From assembly GCF_000512585.2 (NCBI RefSeq), contig NC_089242.1:3410001-3474000 (forward strand): a stretch of DNA of 64,000 nucleotides, written 5' to 3'. Origin of the DNA: Kwoniella bestiolae CBS 10118. Lineage: Eukaryota > Basidiomycota > Tremellomycetes > Tremellales > Cryptococcaceae. The position numbers and the translations under genes were made by a program. The notes beneath the pieces were generated by a model. It was not told the DNA's origin and did no database searches. It saw only the letters and a list, made by a program, of their open reading frames with translations. Positions 38,401 through 49,486 of the stretch are shown here, piece by piece (positions within the stretch are counted from its first letter, which is position 1; each line of letters begins with the position of its first letter).

Positions 38401-38616
38401 TGGAGCTAGAGATAAATTCACAAGATTACAGCAGATTGCTACTGTTTTGAACCTTGATGCGGTGAATTCATCTCATTGAACAATGACAATTTGAAAAATG
38501 CTGATCAGTGTCGAGCTTCATAGGACGAAGACCCAGAAGAATTCTGGAGTAATTCGGGTGTACCTTGGAGATTGAGTAAGACGGAATACAACAGTATCAT
38601 CGAGCAACGTCAGTAA
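35480..38616 (+). CDS. COG4: Conserved oligomeric Golgi complex subunit 4
   Basis: COG4 is a core subunit of the tethering complex for retrograde vesicles at the Golgi. The N-terminus (MPSAPSAPSPIIPDSLP) leads into a coiled coil (QIAAQLALLTKREAELSLSL, LVERVTRVWETSERVGGKVR, RLDEEVGRVREATDIV). The next exons give PTPQYPLPPAQTLQELREVL, FRTEFDAAAERKDEQNVSRF and FRLWPGIGAEEEGLEAYGDF, a characteristic COG4 block. Later exons carry helices such as WEEERRVGRL and RVLGELVALGGRWALFRRFV and an acidic insertion (DDDEDDDDGEAKDEDT). The final exon gives EDPEEFWSNSGVPWRLSKTE and ends IEQRQ at 38614-38616, matching the conserved C-terminal EIxxYWGxNSGxxxWRLxxxE-type region. At least ten exons are implied. 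It starts divergently from the Zn2Cys6 factor gene. Confidence 0.9.
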
Positions 38617-38737
38617 CGAAATTAGAATTGTAACATAATTGACAATGCATATGAGCTAGATCATCTCGCCTTGGTCTGTCTACACTACTAATTTACAGAT
38701 CTATATACAACCTTACGACCCTATCCCGAACACAAGA

Positions 38738-40607
38738 TTATTCATCTATATCTACAGTCATGCCCCACATCCTAGCTATATCTACCCAAAACTGCTCCTC
38801 TCCGCCTGAACCGCCAAGAGGCCATCTACCCCCTACCAGCTGTTTCACTTCCCCCTGATTGAGCGGGGCTGCACGAGATCCTTCACCTCTTGGACGAGCG
38901 TCGATGATATCCTTCAGCCTCGAATGAAGATGATAGGTATTATGATACAGCTGTCTCAGGATCAATCTTCCCCTTCTTATAGCTTCATCTTCAGGTTCTT
39001 CATCTATCTCATTCTCTTCCCCTGGAGGTATACTTATAATCTCATCCTCCTCATCCAAAAGCCTAGCATCTTCCTCACCCTCATCCAACCTTAGATGACC
39101 CTCTTCACCTACTCTTCCCCTACCTACAGCAAATTCACATACTCCCATACATAACTTCCAAGCTCGCTCAAATAGCTCAAAAGCCAATAACCACCATCCG
39201 CCGGTCTTGCTCACTCCTGCATGGACGGTAGGCGGAGATGAGGTCAGGAGCAGTAGGGATTTGTATAGAGGTAGGTCGGAGAAGGAGTAGGTGATGGGTA
39301 TGGGTGTGTTCTTAGGTTGATGGTATGTCGAGAGTATATGAGGTGTAGGTGTAGAGGGATGAGCATCGTTCTCAGATTGGTGAGATGAAAGTGGGATGGA
39401 AGAGAGGTCGATGAACATGTCGTACGCGGTGTGATGGGATTTATAGATCGCGTCGGATGTAGCTAGAGTATATATAGGTGATATGAGCATCGATACTGAA
39501 GGTAAATAAAGATGGTGTCAACTCACTGGCGACCCAGCCGCCTGTCCGTTTCTTCAGATCGGACAGATCCATCAATCCCACGTTACCTAGCCATTTGGAG
39601 GGGGCTGCATCTGGAGTGGAGGGCGGTGAGAGAGACATGGACCATATGCACCATGCGAAAGCTGCTAGAGGTAGTAGCGGAGGGGTCGAGTAGAGTATCT
39701 GAAGGGAGGAGCAATCAGCACAGACTTTCATCTCTCGAACGGTCAGTCTCTGTAAAACGTGATGTCGGAACTCACTATTCTTTGACCCGAAAGAACAGCT
39801 TTGTACACTGGTACGATGGACGGTCCCAGCACACCCAGCAGTGATGGCAAGTACGCGATAGGATGCTCAATCTAGATAACGAAGTACATCGTCAGTCCCA
39901 ATGATACACGAGTAATCATGACCATGGGCCTACTTACGGGTAAACTCGCACGTCCTTCCACCAGCTGCCTGATCCCCCTCACAGCCTCTTTCCCACTCAT
40001 CTTGCTATTGTCATTGCTCAAAGATCCCGGATGGGAATCAGCTCGATTATCGTGCCATACTTTGGCGAGTATCGAGACTGCGTTGGAAGGTGAGGTCGAA
40101 GTGGAAGGTGCGAAAGGTGATGATTCGAGGCTCTCCAGCTGGTCAAATAACGTTGAGAGGGGATCATGGAGGGTGAATAGATCAGATGGAACGGCACGGT
40201 TGGCTAATCAGATTATCAGATAAATACCATGTCATAGATACACGTAGCAGCGGGGAGAGTGTAGATGTTAATAATCTCTCACCCAGTACAACACCCAAAG
40301 TACCCATCTTCCTCCCTCGACTGCTCTCATCGCTCAGCCTACTACGGAACACCCCCGCACCTGGCAACTCATGATGTATAAACAGCACAAGGTCAGAGTC
40401 AAGAGCATGTAGACCTGAGGGGAGGGTCGTATGCTCGATAGTCTCTGCTGGAAGATCTGACAAACAAAATACATTTCAGCGAGCAATTCGCTTGACAAGG
40501 GGAGTGGACGACTCACTCGGTAGAGAAGCGTAGAAGACGACTGATTGACCTTTGATATCGTCGAAATGGGTCAAGAAGATCGCTGCTAGGGGAGGCAGGG
40601 TGGTCAT
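38738..40607 (-). CDS. DENN-like protein (DUF2347/LCHN type)
   Basis: The start MTTLPPLAAIFLTHFDDIKG with GQSVVFYASLP is the opening strand set of the DUF2347 family (LCHN/DENND11), a DENN-related fold that regulates Rab GTPases. Next come TIEHTTLPSGLHALDSDLVL, VFRSRLSDESSRGRKMGTLG and LPIEHPIAYLPSLLGVLGPS. These are followed by VYKAVLSGQRILYSTPPLLP, then AAFAWCIWSMSLSPP and SKWLGNVGLMDLSDL. The C-terminal exon carries KTGGWWLLAFELFERAWKLC, an acidic insert, and LRQLYHNTYHLHSRLKDIID, ending MWGMTVDIDE. About five exons and 530-560 aa are implied. Its partner GTPase is unknown. It converges with COG4, with 121 bp between stop codons. Confidence 0.82.
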
Positions 40608-40928
40608 GATGTTCTTAGCCCAAAGATATACATACATGAAGAGATTGTGATTAATGATGAGCAAGTCAAAGTCATGATGAGAAGTCTTTGTTGTTGTTGT
40701 CGTTGTCCGGGTTCGGAATGGTACTCATATTTCAGGAACAAAGTGCTCGGATGATGACGAGGTGGATGGAGGTGTTACAGCTCAGCAAGTGTTATCAGAT
40801 AAGTACCAGAAATGCAATTCAAATTGCGGGTTAATGATTCATATGCACACAGGATCATCTCAAGAGCATGATATACATCTACACATGATATGGAAGGAAT
40901 AGGATCATAGTCATTATCATCTACATGT
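40608..40928. other. Intergenic between DENN-like gene and RPT5
   Basis: Promoter of the DENN-like gene and 3' flank of RPT5. A short GTT-rich tract (TTGTTGTTGTCGTTGTC near 40690) is present; nothing else is recognised. Confidence 0.5.
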
Positions 40929-42956
40929 TTATGCAAAGTACTATAACACCAAAAACATATCGTCAGTTTCTCGCCCACTTTAGAGAGAATACGCTAGTGA
41001 CTTACGTGGTGCTCCTTGGCTTTACGTGCTTGGACTTCAAGAATACCTCCATGGAAATGTTCGTGAGACAACTGGGTAGCATTTTGTCGTAATGCCAACT
41101 AGAAACATTGGATCATCAGCCGAGGTCTTGATAGACAGTAACGCTCAACTTACCATTCCCGCTTCTACACATACTGCCTTGAGCTGAGCACCATTCATAT
41201 CTTCCGTTGATCGAGCCAATTCCTCGAAGCTATAGCAGGCACAGTCAGTTTCCTCCTACTTTTCTCGATTGCGCGACGGGCTTGCTTACTTGACACCGTG
41301 GTGATTGAGCTTTCTAGAGTGGATTTGCAAGATTCTTTCCCTGGCTGATTCGTTGGGCAAGGGGAATTCAATCTTTCGGTCCAATCGACCGGAACGAAGT
41401 AGAGCAGGATCAAGGATATCAATTCGGTTGGTAGCGGCGATAACCTAATCACGAAAGTTGAATCAGCTATAATTCTCCCCAAACAATGGAGGTAGCTGAC
41501 CTTGATTCGACTGTCACTCGAGAAACCATCCAACTGGTTCAATAACTCCAACATGGTTCTCTGCACTTCTCGATCACCAGACTTATCACTGTCAAATCGC
41601 TTTGTACCGATGGCATCCAGCTCATCGATGAAGATGATCGCTGGGGCCTTCTCTTTGGCCAACTCGAAAGCATCTCGGACTAATTTCGCACCATCACCGA
41701 TATACATCTACGTGAAAAGTCAGCCATACTTTCCTTTGAATACCTCAATTCCAGCTTACCTGAACAAGAGCTGGACCAGCTAATTTGAGGTAACAAGCGT
41801 TGGTCTGAGCAGCACAGGCTCGAGCAAGAAGAGTTTTACCGGTACCTGCGACGTTGTGAGCTTCCATCCATTCTATCTAAGGAAAACTTATTAGCTCACC
41901 TGGTGGACCATACATCAAACAACCCTTTGGTGGTGTAATACCGAGTGTCTTGAATTTATCAGCTTGCTGCATTGGTAATACACTGAAAGGGAAACAAGAA
42001 TTAGCTTGAACTGCGAGCCAGATGAATATAGGCTTACATAGCTTCGATCAGTTCCTCAACCTGCTTATCCAAACCACCGATATCCGTGTATGTCTCCGTA
42101 GGTCTCTCATCCACTTCCATCGCTTTCACTCGCGCATCGTACTCGGCAGGTAATTTATCGAGAATGAGGTATGAATCCTTGTTGACACCGATCAAATCGC
42201 TTGGACGCAATTCTTCATGGGGTACAAGTCCGATTATTGGTAAGAATACGGTCTGAGGAAAGATCTTCTTCAGTGTGATTCTGGGATGTAGCTTTGAGCT
42301 TACCACTCACTTGTCTGGTAGATGTTTTGATAACAGCACATTTCGATTTCTTAGCATTTTGCTCATTATGAGCAGCACCTTCTTGTTCTTCCGCATCAAC
42401 GTCTAGGATCTACGTTGACGAGGAAAAGAAGATCAGTGCAGGTCATGCAGATGTGCGAATATGGCCACCACTTACCTCTACCACCTTCGATACCAAGTAA
42501 GGTAATACCTTATTCTGCTTGATCTTGGTCATGTTATCACCGATCTTATCTGTCATCTGCTCTCTCTCGTGTCCTAATCTCAAGTTCTCCTGCCTCATCA
42601 TCTTGATCTCGTTGTCAATCATACGTGTTTGCATTTTGATATCAGCCGTATCGGACTGATAAGTATGAGTCAACCTTGATCAGCAGATATCCTCCCTTAT
42701 TCGCTTGGAACCACTTCTAAATTGCCTTCAAGTCCGCTGTACTCACGTTCAACACTCCTTCCGGTATATCCTCAAGATCATCTTCTTTCGTCACTTCCTC
42801 TTGCATCTGAACATCTTCGGCGGGTGAGTCGTTTGATTGGGCGGACTGTGGGGTCTCTCCATTTGACTGGGACACAGCTGCTACTTCCTCTGGCTTGTTG
42901 TCGCCATTATCATTGTTCTGAGGTGGAGGAGGGGGATCTGATGCTGGTGCTGACAT
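40929..42956 (-). CDS. RPT5: 26S proteasome regulatory ATPase Rpt5 (subunit 6A)
   Basis: An AAA ATPase of the 19S base that unfolds substrates and opens the 20S gate. The N-terminus is a Pro/Asn/Glu-rich tail, then a coiled coil (MIDNEIKMMRQENLRLGHER) and an OB-fold region ending LIGVNKDSYLILDKLPAEYD. The AAA domain has the Walker A GPPGTGKT, split by a 54-nt intron (41846-41899). It also has Walker B AIIFIDELDAI, the ISS/SRH part DREVQRTMLELLNQLDGF, and GRLDRKIEFPLPNESARERI. The C-terminal exon (coding part 40929-40940) supplies only YFA, giving an HbYX-like tail that docks into the 20S alpha pocket in known Rpt5 proteins. Length is about 460 aa. It starts divergently from an unrecognised gene at 43382. 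Confidence 0.96.
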
Positions 42957-43381
42957 GGTTGATGTGTGATGATGATATCAAATGAAGTGAAAGATGAGGA
43001 TGAGCAGTGATAAGGTTGTATGGTTATATACAGTCAAGTGAATAAATCACGATTCGTCAGCGAGAGAGAGTGAGAGAGGTAGACAGTTGAACGCGATTCA
43101 ATGCTACCAGTGATGATTTGATCCCGCTCTCATATAACTCATAGTAAAAATATGTGATGACGTGGAAAATTTCAACCTATGAGCTATGACTCATAGATAG
43201 CAAGTAGGTGTATGGTGTTGATCGTACTAGTAAGTTATGTAGTATATCCTATATCATGTATAGTTATATCCTATGTATACAATATACATTCTGGAAACAA
43301 GATCGAGATTCACTTTGATCTGCTACTCGCTGCGACTGCCTCGAGTTCTACTCCCTCTGAACTGGATACCGGTCCATCGAG
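42957..43381. promoter_or_regulatory. Divergent promoter region RPT5 / unrecognised gene
   Basis: The 425 bp between two head-to-head starts. It includes TGACGTGG at 43157-43164 and an imperfect 20-bp palindrome at 43177-43196 that resembles the one upstream of FAB1. No yeast-type PACE element (GGTGGCAAA) is seen. Confidence 0.55.
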
Positions 43382-44986
43382 ATGCACTTCTCAACCCGAA
43401 ATGCCTTCTACCTTCGGGCGTCAAACTATCGAGTAATCCCGTTGTTCCTATACCTGGACGAGCGACATGTGAGCTGTCGGGCTACTGCAAAGGAAAGATA
43501 ATTGTGCTGACACTACTGATTGAAGGTCGACTGGATGTCTGATCGAGTTCTTCAGCTGGTCATAAGTGCACTGCAGCCCAAGTGCGGGTTATCCCTCACA
43601 CGAACGTCCCCACATATACTGACTACATGTGACTCATCTTGCAGAATGTCCGAATTACTGTTCACCTCTCGAGGGCAGAAAAAGCACAAGGTGCATGTGG
43701 AACGTGGAGGTGAGCTATCGATGTCTAATCCTACCGTTTCGTCCGTAGCTTACGTACCATGTCGCGTTTTTTAGAGGGGTATCAATTCTGTTATTTCCTA
43801 CGAACGACAACGAGAACAGAAGTAGTTTTGTTAAAGGTAATTCACGTCCCTCTCTACATTTGCTTGAGGTTCAAGCGCTAACATGCCAACAGGACAAATC
43901 ATTCTCTCTCCGTCCGCCTACCCCTCCTCCAGAGATAACACCAGAACCATCCTCTTCCAAGCGTAAAGCCCCATCCTCCTCCTCTCGATCATCGAAAGCT
44001 CCCCGGCGAGCACGTACGCGATCTCGATCAGTCGCAACCCAGCTGGAAGAATTAGACGAGACCAACTCGCCATCTCTGCAAAATATGGACAACGCAACTC
44101 AAGATTACATTGACGAAGATGGTGTACGGATAAAGGCTGAGCCGGTCGAGTACGATGCTGATCGGACGGAATCGGTCGAAGAGACAAATATCAAGGATTG
44201 GAAACCTGATGTCGATGTTTCGTATAAAGGTGAATTTCCACCTCAAATCTGGATAATCTTCGTTAAAGCTGACGACAATAATCAGGCTTTGGTACCTCCT
44301 CTGTGCAGCTTGTTCTGATCATCGAGCCATACCCTCCTCTTCCACCTTCGCAATATGCTCCACCATCTTCTCGACTCTCCTCCCGTTCCGCATCGATCGC
44401 GTCTGCTCGATCTAGATCCCGTTCAAAGCAGGGTACAAATGCGATCCGGTATTCCTCTACCTCCTTATCACTGGATTCTGCTGGTCAGAGTCGTTCTCAA
44501 AGTGTTGCAGAGCCCAATATGAGGAATGCCAGTCGATCAGTATCGGCAGTCCCTAATTCCCGAAGAGGCGGTACATCTTCAGTGACTCCATTCGGACGAG
44601 AGGAAAGCTCAATACCTGGACCAAGTAGAAGTGCAGGTCGTAGACGGATGAGTCAGACGCCGTTGTTCATGCCTCGTGATACGCCGTTTGACGAGGACGA
44701 AGAGGATGAAGAGGCTCATGAAGCGTATGAGGAGGCTTTGCGAGAGGGTCGTCTGAGATTACCGTCGGTGAATCGTCCGGCGGGTGATTCAAGTGGTCTA
44801 TCGAGGATGCAAGACGACGATGAGGATGATTTGGATGATGTACCGGAGAGTATAATGGATATAGGAGAGAGGTTAGTGAGGAACAGTCAGATCGAAGAAG
44901 GGGTGATACGTGTTCAAGGTGGATGGGAGGAGAGGGCTGAAGGTGAAGAAAGTGCTGTCATGGGTAAAGAGGAGCCTGGCGACTAG
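43382..44986 (+). CDS. Unrecognised protein: compact N-terminal domain and disordered tail
   Basis: I join six exons (43382-43468, 43526-43581, 43645-43709, 43775-43836, 43893-44229, 44286-44986) into 435 aa. All phases agree, and the resulting N-terminal stretch is unusually natural: MHFSTRNAFYLRASNYRVIP, LFLYLDERHVDWMSDRVLQL, VISALQPKMSELLFTSRGQK, VERGEGYQFCYFLRTTTRTE, VVLLK. It reads as a mixed alpha/beta domain of about 95 residues. The rest is Ser/Arg/Pro-rich, with a basic stretch (KAPRRARTRSRS) that may be a nuclear signal and acidic clusters (DEDEEDEEAHEAYEEALREG) near the C-terminus. I do not recognise the family. The exact start is uncertain, since an extra upstream exon is possible. 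Confidence 0.65.
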
Positions 44987-45377
44987 GGCATCAATGCGCT
45001 GCAAGGGATTACGGACATTGTATTCTTTCGTAACTACATGCACAGTCATCCTCTAAGACTCTACACAAATGGTATCACTTCGATGAATTAACTTCTGACT
45101 GAATAACGCGGCGCCGTGGAAAGGGGGATAACAGAAGGAAACTATGCTATGAGAATGCTACAATGAGGAAACGAGACAAAAAGGGAAGAAGACAGAAAGT
45201 CTTATTAAGGATCAAGAAGAGGGAAAAAAGAGGGAAACCCTAATGTTGGACGAGCGAAGAAGATGGATAACCATAGAGAAGTGAAACCAAAAGTGACGGA
45301 TAAAGAAGAGGTGAGGGAAGCGGATATTCCACACAATGATGTTGCTTGAATTTAGCAAAGAGACATGCTGACACTGC
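44987..45377. other. Convergent 3' intergenic region
   Basis: Separates the stop codons of the unrecognised gene and YPD1. The half near YPD1 is purine-rich (GAAGAGGGAAAAAAGAGGG near 45217). No gene is seen. Confidence 0.5.
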
Positions 45378-46410
45378 CTAATTATCCTCCTCGTAGAGGT
45401 TCTCCATCCAGGTTTTGGCGACTTCATAATCCTTCTTACAAGCTGACAAGAGATCTTTGATCCTCTTCAATGCCTCGGGAGCTTCCAGACTGACACCGGC
45501 TTCTTCGTCTCTCAGATTACCGTAATGTTGCATCTTCTCGCAGGATGCTTGAACTTTGATTATACCCAGTGCGGCGGATGAACCTTTGAGAAAGTGACCG
45601 AGGGAGGAAAGTTTGGCGAGATCTTCGGCGACGCTGTGAGATGGAGGTGTAAGGGGGAGGGTGAGGGTGTTAGTGATGAAGGCAGGGTTGAGGTGTGAGG
45701 TGCGAGGGAGAATAAGGAAAACGGCCGGGTGTTGGGATGATTTGGTGCACGCAGTGGTGTACATATCAAACCAACAACCATATCAGATGGGATTGAGAGA
45801 TCCAAGGGTGAAGGGTGGGAATCGATCAGAGGAACAGGTGATCGAGAAAAGGCACATTGTAGAAACATGATCAGCGATCACTCGACGGTGATGTTTGGTA
45901 ACGTTGAATGAGTTGGAAGAATGATGAGGTGAGCTACCATCACTCACATAGCAGCCTCCATATCTCCAAAGGTAGCTTCAGCCTGTTCGAAATAACCCCA
46001 GACGATACCTTTTGAGAAAGCATGTTTCTCTCCGTCCTCATCCTCACCCTCATCTTCCTCGTCCATGTCCATGATTTGTTGGAATGTCTCCATGTCGATC
46101 ACATCTTCCTCGAGCTGAGAGTGAGCAATTAGGGTCAAGCGATGTGATGAGGGATAAGAGATGAGGATGATGATACAGGGATGGAGTTGTTACGAGTTTT
46201 AGTCAGCTGACATGTATAACCCCTCATATTGAACAGCGCACTGACCTCTGGCTTCTCATCATCCTTCTTCACATCCGCAACAACTGGATCCTGCTTCGTC
46301 TCACTGGCTTCCGATGCAGCAGCAGCAGATGAAGACGAAGCTGCAGGTTTGTCATCGACCTTCTTAGCTGGTGATGTGGATAATGATTTCTGATCTCTTG
46401 TGTCCGACAT
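45378..46410 (-). CDS. YPD1: Histidine-containing phosphotransfer protein Ypd1
   Basis: Three exons (46246-46410, 45948-46114, 45378-45633) join to 195 aa. The N-terminal 55 residues are Ala/Ser/Lys/Glu-rich and disordered. The HPt four-helix bundle starts LEEDVIDMETFQQIMDMDEE and contains the phospho-acceptor His in LGHFLKGSSAALGI. The C-terminal helices include APEALKRIKDLLSACKKDYE and end YEEDN. Ypd1 passes phosphate from hybrid histidine kinases to the response regulators Ssk1 and Skn7, upstream of the Hog1 MAP kinase. An acidic insertion (MDEEDEGEDEDGEK) between the first helices is longer than in budding yeast. The assignment rests on the His motif and helix pattern. Confidence 0.94.
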
Positions 46411-47279
46411 GTTGTTGGGTGATGATGATTGATAGGGGCAAGGTGATCGAGGTCGGTTGATCGATGACGCGGTGACTCAGTTGCTGATGATGTTTATTCT
46501 GACGATGAGGTGAAGTGGTCAGGCGATGACTACTGTCGACAAGGAGTGAGAGCGATGCTAAGACTGTTCAAGTGAGAGAGTGTAAGAGTGTGAGAGGGTG
46601 ATGTCTGGATGTAGGATATATAGTAGGAGTGTTATTTTTTGGATTGATGTTTGGTGGCGTTTGAAGGATAAAGGATAACTAGTACTGACTAATAAAAAGG
46701 AAAAGGGTCTTTTTATTCGGTTTGACGTCAATGCAAATAAATGGTTCGGACTAATCTGATTTCTTCTTCAACTACTTGCTTGCACCTTCTTATGGTGGTC
46801 GATACGGGCGATAGGTGTATGTATATACCTGTCCTATATAGTCGCTATAGGTCGATGTGCAACGAGGACAAGAGGCGTGCGTATATGCTACATATGCTAG
46901 TATTGACACTACTCATACTTTTTCCACGATGAAATTTCGGGTACTAGGATCTCACCCACAGTGATGAAATATGAAATGATGCAACACATGTATGTACACA
47001 CGTACAGTGAGTGCAATCGGACCCACTTGACCATTCAGGGTTTAAACACAGTTAAATACATTTAGACAGCTTAAACCAGCTTTGCGGTACATACTACTGT
47101 ACACACCGACACTACTCGACATGTATGAACCATTCCTCACACATGTGTGTATCTACCTATATGCATAGTCTCATCTATATACATCATTCTATATTTCTAT
47201 ATGCATTATCATCAGAAGAATCGACATCATCTAACCTCAGCACCCGAGCCATTGCAATCGCCGCATTACCATGATAGCA
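46411..47279. other. Intergenic between YPD1 and SEC14-like gene
   Basis: About 870 bp, the YPD1 promoter and leader followed by the 3' flank of the SEC14-like gene. It is AT-rich around 46600-46750 and 47100-47220, with repeated ATGTATGTACACACGTAC-like alternating purine-pyrimidine sequence near 46990. No gene was found. Confidence 0.5.
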
Positions 47280-48756
47280 CTAGGCAGTAGGAATAGGTCG
47301 CTTGAAAAGCTTCTCTTCTCTGCCAACTTGACGTTCTCCCAACGCCCTCCACCTCTGCTCTTCCTCCTCTCTGATCTTCACGCACGTCTCCAACAGAGCT
47401 GGCCAGTATGTGGCGTGATCGTATGGCAGCTATCGGTGCAGATCATCACTCAGCAGAGGCATCGAGCGAAGCCCTAGGCCTCAAAAGTATGACTCACATC
47501 AACGTTGCCACCAGCTTCCTTGAGAAGCTGGCTGGGATCAACCACACCTTCTTTGACAAGTTCTGCGCCTTCGAGGGATCCAAAACTGACTTTCTTCTTG
47601 GTGACTGGATCGACGAACGGCCACACGAGGTTTATGAGAGTCTTGAAGATCCAAGGCATACCTTGGAAAACGCTCAGTCCAAGAGTCTCAGGATAATAAC
47701 TGGAGAGGATGTGATTTGTTGATTTGATGACCTATTGACAGATGATCAGCTTAATGAACGATATTCCGCAGTGGTAGACAGTCTCACTGATAAAGGTAGC
47801 GAAGGACCTGATTTCTTCCCTGCCCAATTGAAAATGACGAAAGTGTTTCTGCACACGCAAGTTTCAATTTCGCTCTCTTGGACGGAGATCTGTGGGAAAA
47901 GATTCAGAACATACGTTACACCGGCACACATGAGATCTTTTGCTCTTTCCAGCATGTAAACCTACATAACATAGGTAAATGAGTGACGCGTTGTCGAGTA
48001 TCATATCTAGAACCTCACCATAGGATGAGCACGCCCCGAAAAGCGTTCAAGCTCTTTTGGGTCATCCCATGACATGACACTCCGATTCACGAAGAATGTG
48101 AGTATGGGTTGACCTTTATTCGAGAAACCCAAGGCGAGGTTTTTACCGGTTTTCGACTGCAGCGTGGTGTTATTGGGCGGACCCTACGGTCGTGAACAAG
48201 GAATGAACGCACCTCTTCAGAGCATTCTTCCGCCATACGTTTCAGATTGTCTATATCTTCTGTACGCCTCCACAACAGGCATTCCTCCAAACGAGTGATC
48301 GTAGCATGAAGGTCATTCTTGGTTGCTGAGGTTTGCATACGCTCAATGAGTACTGCTGTTCATGGGACAGAGCAGGCGTCGGAAAGCTCACCAACAAGGA
48401 ATCTGCCGATTCAATGGTTGATTTGGTGAGCCCTTCCTATAATGTTCAGTCATTATGATAGCAATTACCTTACTAAAGTTTCCTTTGACTGATGAAACGC
48501 TATGATCAGCATTGGTATACCAAATATAATCAGTGTCTGTGAGCGAGAAACGTACCAGATAAATCATTTCCCTATCACCTATAGGGGTCTTCTCTTCTGC
48601 ATGTTGCTTGACAGGTAGGGCATAGTCTGGTGAGCCAAAGTGATCTATCAGACATTTCAACTTTGCCTCCTGATCTTGTGTCAAGGGTGGTTTTGCTTCT
48701 GGTGTGACACTTGGTGGGGGAGAGAGAAGCGAGGTCCATGGTGACTGAGTGGCCAT
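47280..48756 (-). CDS. SEC14-like CRAL-TRIO lipid-transfer protein
   Basis: The start MATQSPWTSLLSPPPSVTPE leads to LTQDQEAKLKCLIDHFG and PIGDREMIYL. A CRAL-TRIO N-terminal helix pair ATITRLEECLLWRRTEDID follows. The lipid-binding domain has GKNLALGFSNKGQPILTFFV, GRAHPMVYMLERAKDLMCAG, VIKSTNHILSSYYPETLGLS and VFQGMPWIFKTLINLVWPFV. PVTKKKVSFGSLEGAELVKE follows it, the classic Sec14 order (YPE, then PW.F, then P...K). The C-terminal helix YWPALLETCVKIREEEEQRW ends RPIPTA at 47280. At least seven exons are implied; the splice across the usual LRYLRA region is uncertain and the sequence there (LLRMQTSATKNDLH) is divergent. Likely role is phosphatidylinositol/phosphatidylcholine transfer. The gene is divergent from HSP90. 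Confidence 0.85.
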
Positions 48757-49486
48757 GTTGGGACTATACAGCTAGTGCGAGACGGAAGTCGTGCCAAGAG
48801 ATAGAGATATGCGTGTGAGTATGAGTATGATAGTATGATCAGATTACAAGATTGGCCTTTACATTCCTTGAGATTGCTCTTCCGTTCACTGGTAGTAAAG
48901 TTGAGCATGTTACATGTTATATGTTCCCAATCTTACGAGTAATAAGCATACAAGTAATCAGGAACACTCATTACTACTCTAGTCCCGACGGAGAGTGAGC
49001 CATAGCATCCCGAACACGTGGTTCTCACCGGGATCACCGGAGTACATATAAATATAGAAATAAAGAGTTATGTAATCATACCCTGTTTTAATTATCTTAT
49101 TTGATCCTCCTATATCCATCATATGGTGAGGAATAGAAAGTTCCAGTGATTCCTAGTACAATACAAGGTAATCAATCAAATCGACGCTGGACTGGACCAT
49201 ACCATCCGTCTCGCTCATCTTTTTAAACATATCTTACACCCCAACCTTTCCTTCTCTTTCTTCAGTTGCATTTCTTTCCTTTTCATCAGGATTCAACGAT
49301 CACAATCATAAAAACTACTATCGCACAGTAGATATAGACATCTGTAACACTCTACTTCTCATCTTACCACTTTTCTACATCCATTTGTGAGTCCCTTGAA
49401 CCATAGAATCCCACAAGGGGATTTGCGCTGCAAAGTGGTTGCTGACCGCTGTCTTCTTTCTCTCTTCATAGATACCTGTATTCAAA
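48757..49486. promoter_or_regulatory. Divergent promoter region SEC14-like / HSP90
   Basis: The 730 bp between two head-to-head starts. It holds a heat-shock element near 49130-49144, a pyrimidine-rich HSP90 leader (TTTCCTTCTCTTTCTTC-like near 49246-49290) and an HSP90 5'UTR intron at 49387-49471 (donor GTGAGT, acceptor TTCATAG). Confidence 0.7.
49130..49144. promoter_or_regulatory. Heat-shock element upstream of HSP90
   Basis: Three contiguous pentamers gGAAt-aGAAa-gTTCc fit the nGAAn/nTTCn rule for Hsf1 binding. A further aTTCc lies at 49149-49153, one base out of phase. It sits about 340 bp upstream of the HSP90 ATG and could also serve the divergent SEC14-like gene. Confidence 0.65.
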
